Assembly: GCA_030642995.1 (NCBI GenBank)
Contig: DAOWMR010000129.1
Span: 1 to 7,411, forward strand
DNA: 7,411 bases
Source: Spirochaetales bacterium
GTDB taxonomy: Bacteria > Spirochaetota > Spirochaetia > DSM-27196 > SLST01
Direction: 5' to 3'
The notes beneath the pieces were generated by a model. It searched no databases. It was not told the DNA's origin and worked only from the letters and a program-made list of their open reading frames with translations. Shown one piece after another: positions 5,826 to 7,411 of this stretch (the first letter of the stretch is position 1; every line of letters begins with the position of its first letter). Position numbers and translations under genes: made by a program.

Positions 5826-7411
5826 CCCACGCTACCGTCCTGCACCGTATTCGTCCGCAGGTCTTCCCCGGAGCAGGAAAGGGCGACCGGTCCCACCATC
5901 ACTCGCCCATTTTCGGCCCGGATCGGAATTGAGAAGAACGTATCGATATCGATCTCCGACTTTGGATCCGACTTTGGATCAGACTCGGCATCCTGTCCGG
6001 CGACGACGATCTCGGTACCGGGAGCAATGTCCTCAAGGAAGAGAACATCCACCCGTTCGGTCCCCTCCCCGTCCTTGTCACTTGCGGCCAGAAGCATACC
6101 CTGGCTCATGACCCCGCGCAATTTTGCCGGTTTCAGGTTGTCCACGATGACGACCGTTTTTCCGTTGAGCTCATCCGCCTCGTAATGGGCGACCAATCCG
6201 CTGACTATCTGGCGCTCGCTCCCGGATCCATCATCTATCTGTTCAATGTAGAGCCGATCCGCCTTCGGATGCTTTTCAACCGCCGTGATCTTTGCTGCAA
6301 TCAGCCGTACCGACTGAGCAAACCGCACCTCGTCCGGCTGGGCCGGGAGTTCGGCCGCGTCGCCGCCGGCCGCCTCCCGTTCCGCCTGGCTGCCGCTGAA
6401 CCGCTCGCGGAAGGAGGCAATTTCGTCGTCGCTGAGCAGCTGGAAGAGAATTTCGGGCGACTTCACGGCCGAGATGCCGTCAAGTGTTCCAAGCTTGTCC
6501 CATGACAACTCGTCAGCACCGAGGAAGTCTGCAATTCGATCGGAAGTGGCCGGGATGTAGGGACGACAGAGGATGGCCAGGTCACGGATCAGGTAGATAA
6601 GGTCACGCAGAAGCGCCGCGGTGCCTTCCGGATCGTCTTTGCGGGTTTTCCATGGTTCTGCTTCCTGGAAGGTCTTGTTCCCGAGACTCGAAAGCGCAAA
6701 CACTTTCCGAAACGCATCGCGAATTTTCGCTCCCTCGAGAAGATCCGTGATCTCGTTCTCTACGCCACGCACCTGCTGCCAGAACTCATCGCTCTCCGGC
6801 CGAGGAATCGGGGCAACGACGCCGTCGAAGTATCGGGAGAGGAAGGTCAGCGTTCGATTGACCAGGTTGGACAAATTCCCGATGAGCTCACCGTTCACCT
6901 TTTCCTGAAAGTCGGCCCAGGTGAACAGGTAGTCCGAAGTCTCCGGCCGATTGTAGAACATGTAGAAACGCCAAACGTCCGCAGGGATTCCGGATTCCAC
7001 CGCGTCGTTACCGAACACGCCGATGCCCTTGCTCTTGCTGAACTTCCCGGACTCGTAATTCAGGTACTCCGTGCTGGACATGTGATGGAGCATTGTCCAC
7101 TTCTCGCCACTGCCGAGGAGTGACGATGGGAATATGACTGTGTGGAAGGGGATGTTGTCCTTTCCAAGGAACTGAAAGAGTTGCACGTCGTCCGGATTCT
7201 TCCACCAGCTCTCCCAATCTCCGGTATGATTGGCCGTGATGGAGATGTAGCCGATCGGCGCGTCAAACCAGACGTAGATCACCTTGTCGGAGAACTTCTC
7301 GATGGGAACGGATATTCCCCACTTGAGATCGCGGGTGATGGATCGCTCCTTCAGCCCGTCGCGGATCCAGGCATTGGTCATCTGAATCGCATTGCGCGAC
7401 CACTTTCCGCG
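5822..7411 (-). CDS. metG: Methionyl-tRNA synthetase with C-terminal tRNA-binding domain, 5' end missing
   Basis: Class I aminoacyl-tRNA synthetase that charges tRNA-Met for initiation and elongation. The frame is open to the right edge, so the HIGH motif and zinc knuckle lie outside; 529 codons are present, ten of them before an internal Met at 7381, the reference for the numbering here. Seen in order: TNAWIRDGLKERSITRDLKWG (2-22); YVWFDAPIGY (36-45); SSTEYLNYESGKFSKSKG, containing the KMSKS loop as KFSKS (113-117); the helical anticodon domain with N172 and R176 in SNLVNR and W244 in EAEPW, matching the anticodon-reading Asn, Arg and Trp of E. coli MetRS; a low-complexity linker (about 328-350); and an EMAPII/Trbp111-like OB domain (about 352-462: KITAVEKHPKADRLY, SGLVAHY, MSQGMLLAA). 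After this comes an unusual tail (463-519) with a DPKS repeat and IDIDTFFSIPI. It overlaps the FemAB-like gene by four bases. Confidence 0.97.
   Translation of the reverse strand, partial: RGKWSRNAIQMTNAWIRDGLKERSITRDLKWGISVPIEKFSDKVIYVWFDAPIGYISITANHTGDWESWWKNPDDVQLFQFLGKDNIPFHTVIFPSSLLGSGEKWTMLHHMSSTEYLNYESGKFSKSKGIGVFGNDAVESGIPADVWRFYMFYNRPETSDYLFTWADFQEKVNGELIGNLSNLVNRTLTFLSRYFDGVVAPIPRPESDEFWQQVRGVENEITDLLEGAKIRDAFRKVFALSSLGNKTFQEAEPWKTRKDDPEGTAALLRDLIYLIRDLAILCRPYIPATSDRIADFLGADELSWDKLGTLDGISAVKSPEILFQLLSDDEIASFRERFSGSQAEREAAGGDAAELPAQPDEVRFAQSVRLIAAKITAVEKHPKADRLYIEQIDDGSGSERQIVSGLVAHYEADELNGKTVVIVDNLKPAKLRGVMSQGMLLAASDKDGEGTERVDVLFLEDIAPGTEIVVAGQDAESDPKSDPKSEIDIDTFFSIPIRAENGRVMVGPVALSCSGEDLRTNTVQDGSVG
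5958..5981 (-). repeat. 12-base tandem repeat in metG encoding SDPK-SDPK
   Basis: GACTTTGGATCC and GACTTTGGATCA (+ strand) are adjacent copies differing in one base. A more diverged third unit, GACTCGGCATCC, follows at 5982-5993. On the coding strand they give DAES-DPKS-DPKS, a flexible acidic linker between the OB domain and the C-terminal tail. In-frame repeats of this kind suggest slippage-driven length change. Confidence 0.75.

Overview
The window is ordinary chromosomal coding DNA of a fairly G+C-rich bacterium, gene-dense and with even base composition. A free-living or host-associated spirochaete (Spirochaetaceae-like) is the best guess. This is an inference from three things: the flavour of MurD (GTKGKST, NDSAAT), a large lipoprotein ending in a sulfatase-modifying-factor (FGE-type) domain, and a MetRS with an acidic tail after its tRNA-binding domain. 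No rRNA, phylogenetic marker or database search backs the assignment. No tRNA, rRNA, CRISPR array, insertion sequence or phage gene was seen, and no stretch longer than 70 bases lacks a gene.

Layout. On the + strand are murD (5' end cut by the window edge, stop at 1264) and, after a 67-bp spacer, add (1332-2537), an adenosine deaminase with a GTG start. On the - strand, reading leftwards from the right edge, are metG (5' end cut, stop at 5822), a FemAB-type aminoacyl transferase (5825-4773) whose ATG overlaps the metG stop by four bases, and a large lipoprotein gene (4732-2548). The two groups converge, with only 10 bp between the stops of add and the lipoprotein gene.

Main anomaly. The lipoprotein gene reads as one protein (signal peptide with lipobox, acidic Pro/Glu linker, three beta-sandwich-like repeats, C-terminal FGE/SUMF1 domain), but it changes frame inside the FGE domain near 3079-3095. 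Both sides are well preserved, so this is either a very recent single indel or a sequencing/assembly error. Joined, the product would be about 727 residues.

How the genes fit together. murD makes the UDP-MurNAc-dipeptide of peptidoglycan. The FemAB-like enzyme probably adds an amino acid from aminoacyl-tRNA to the peptidoglycan stem peptide, and the lipoprotein would sit in the envelope. metG and add are housekeeping (Met-tRNA synthesis, purine salvage). I do not see a convincing new biological system here. The points most worth a second look are the split FGE lipoprotein and the metG-femAB coupling.
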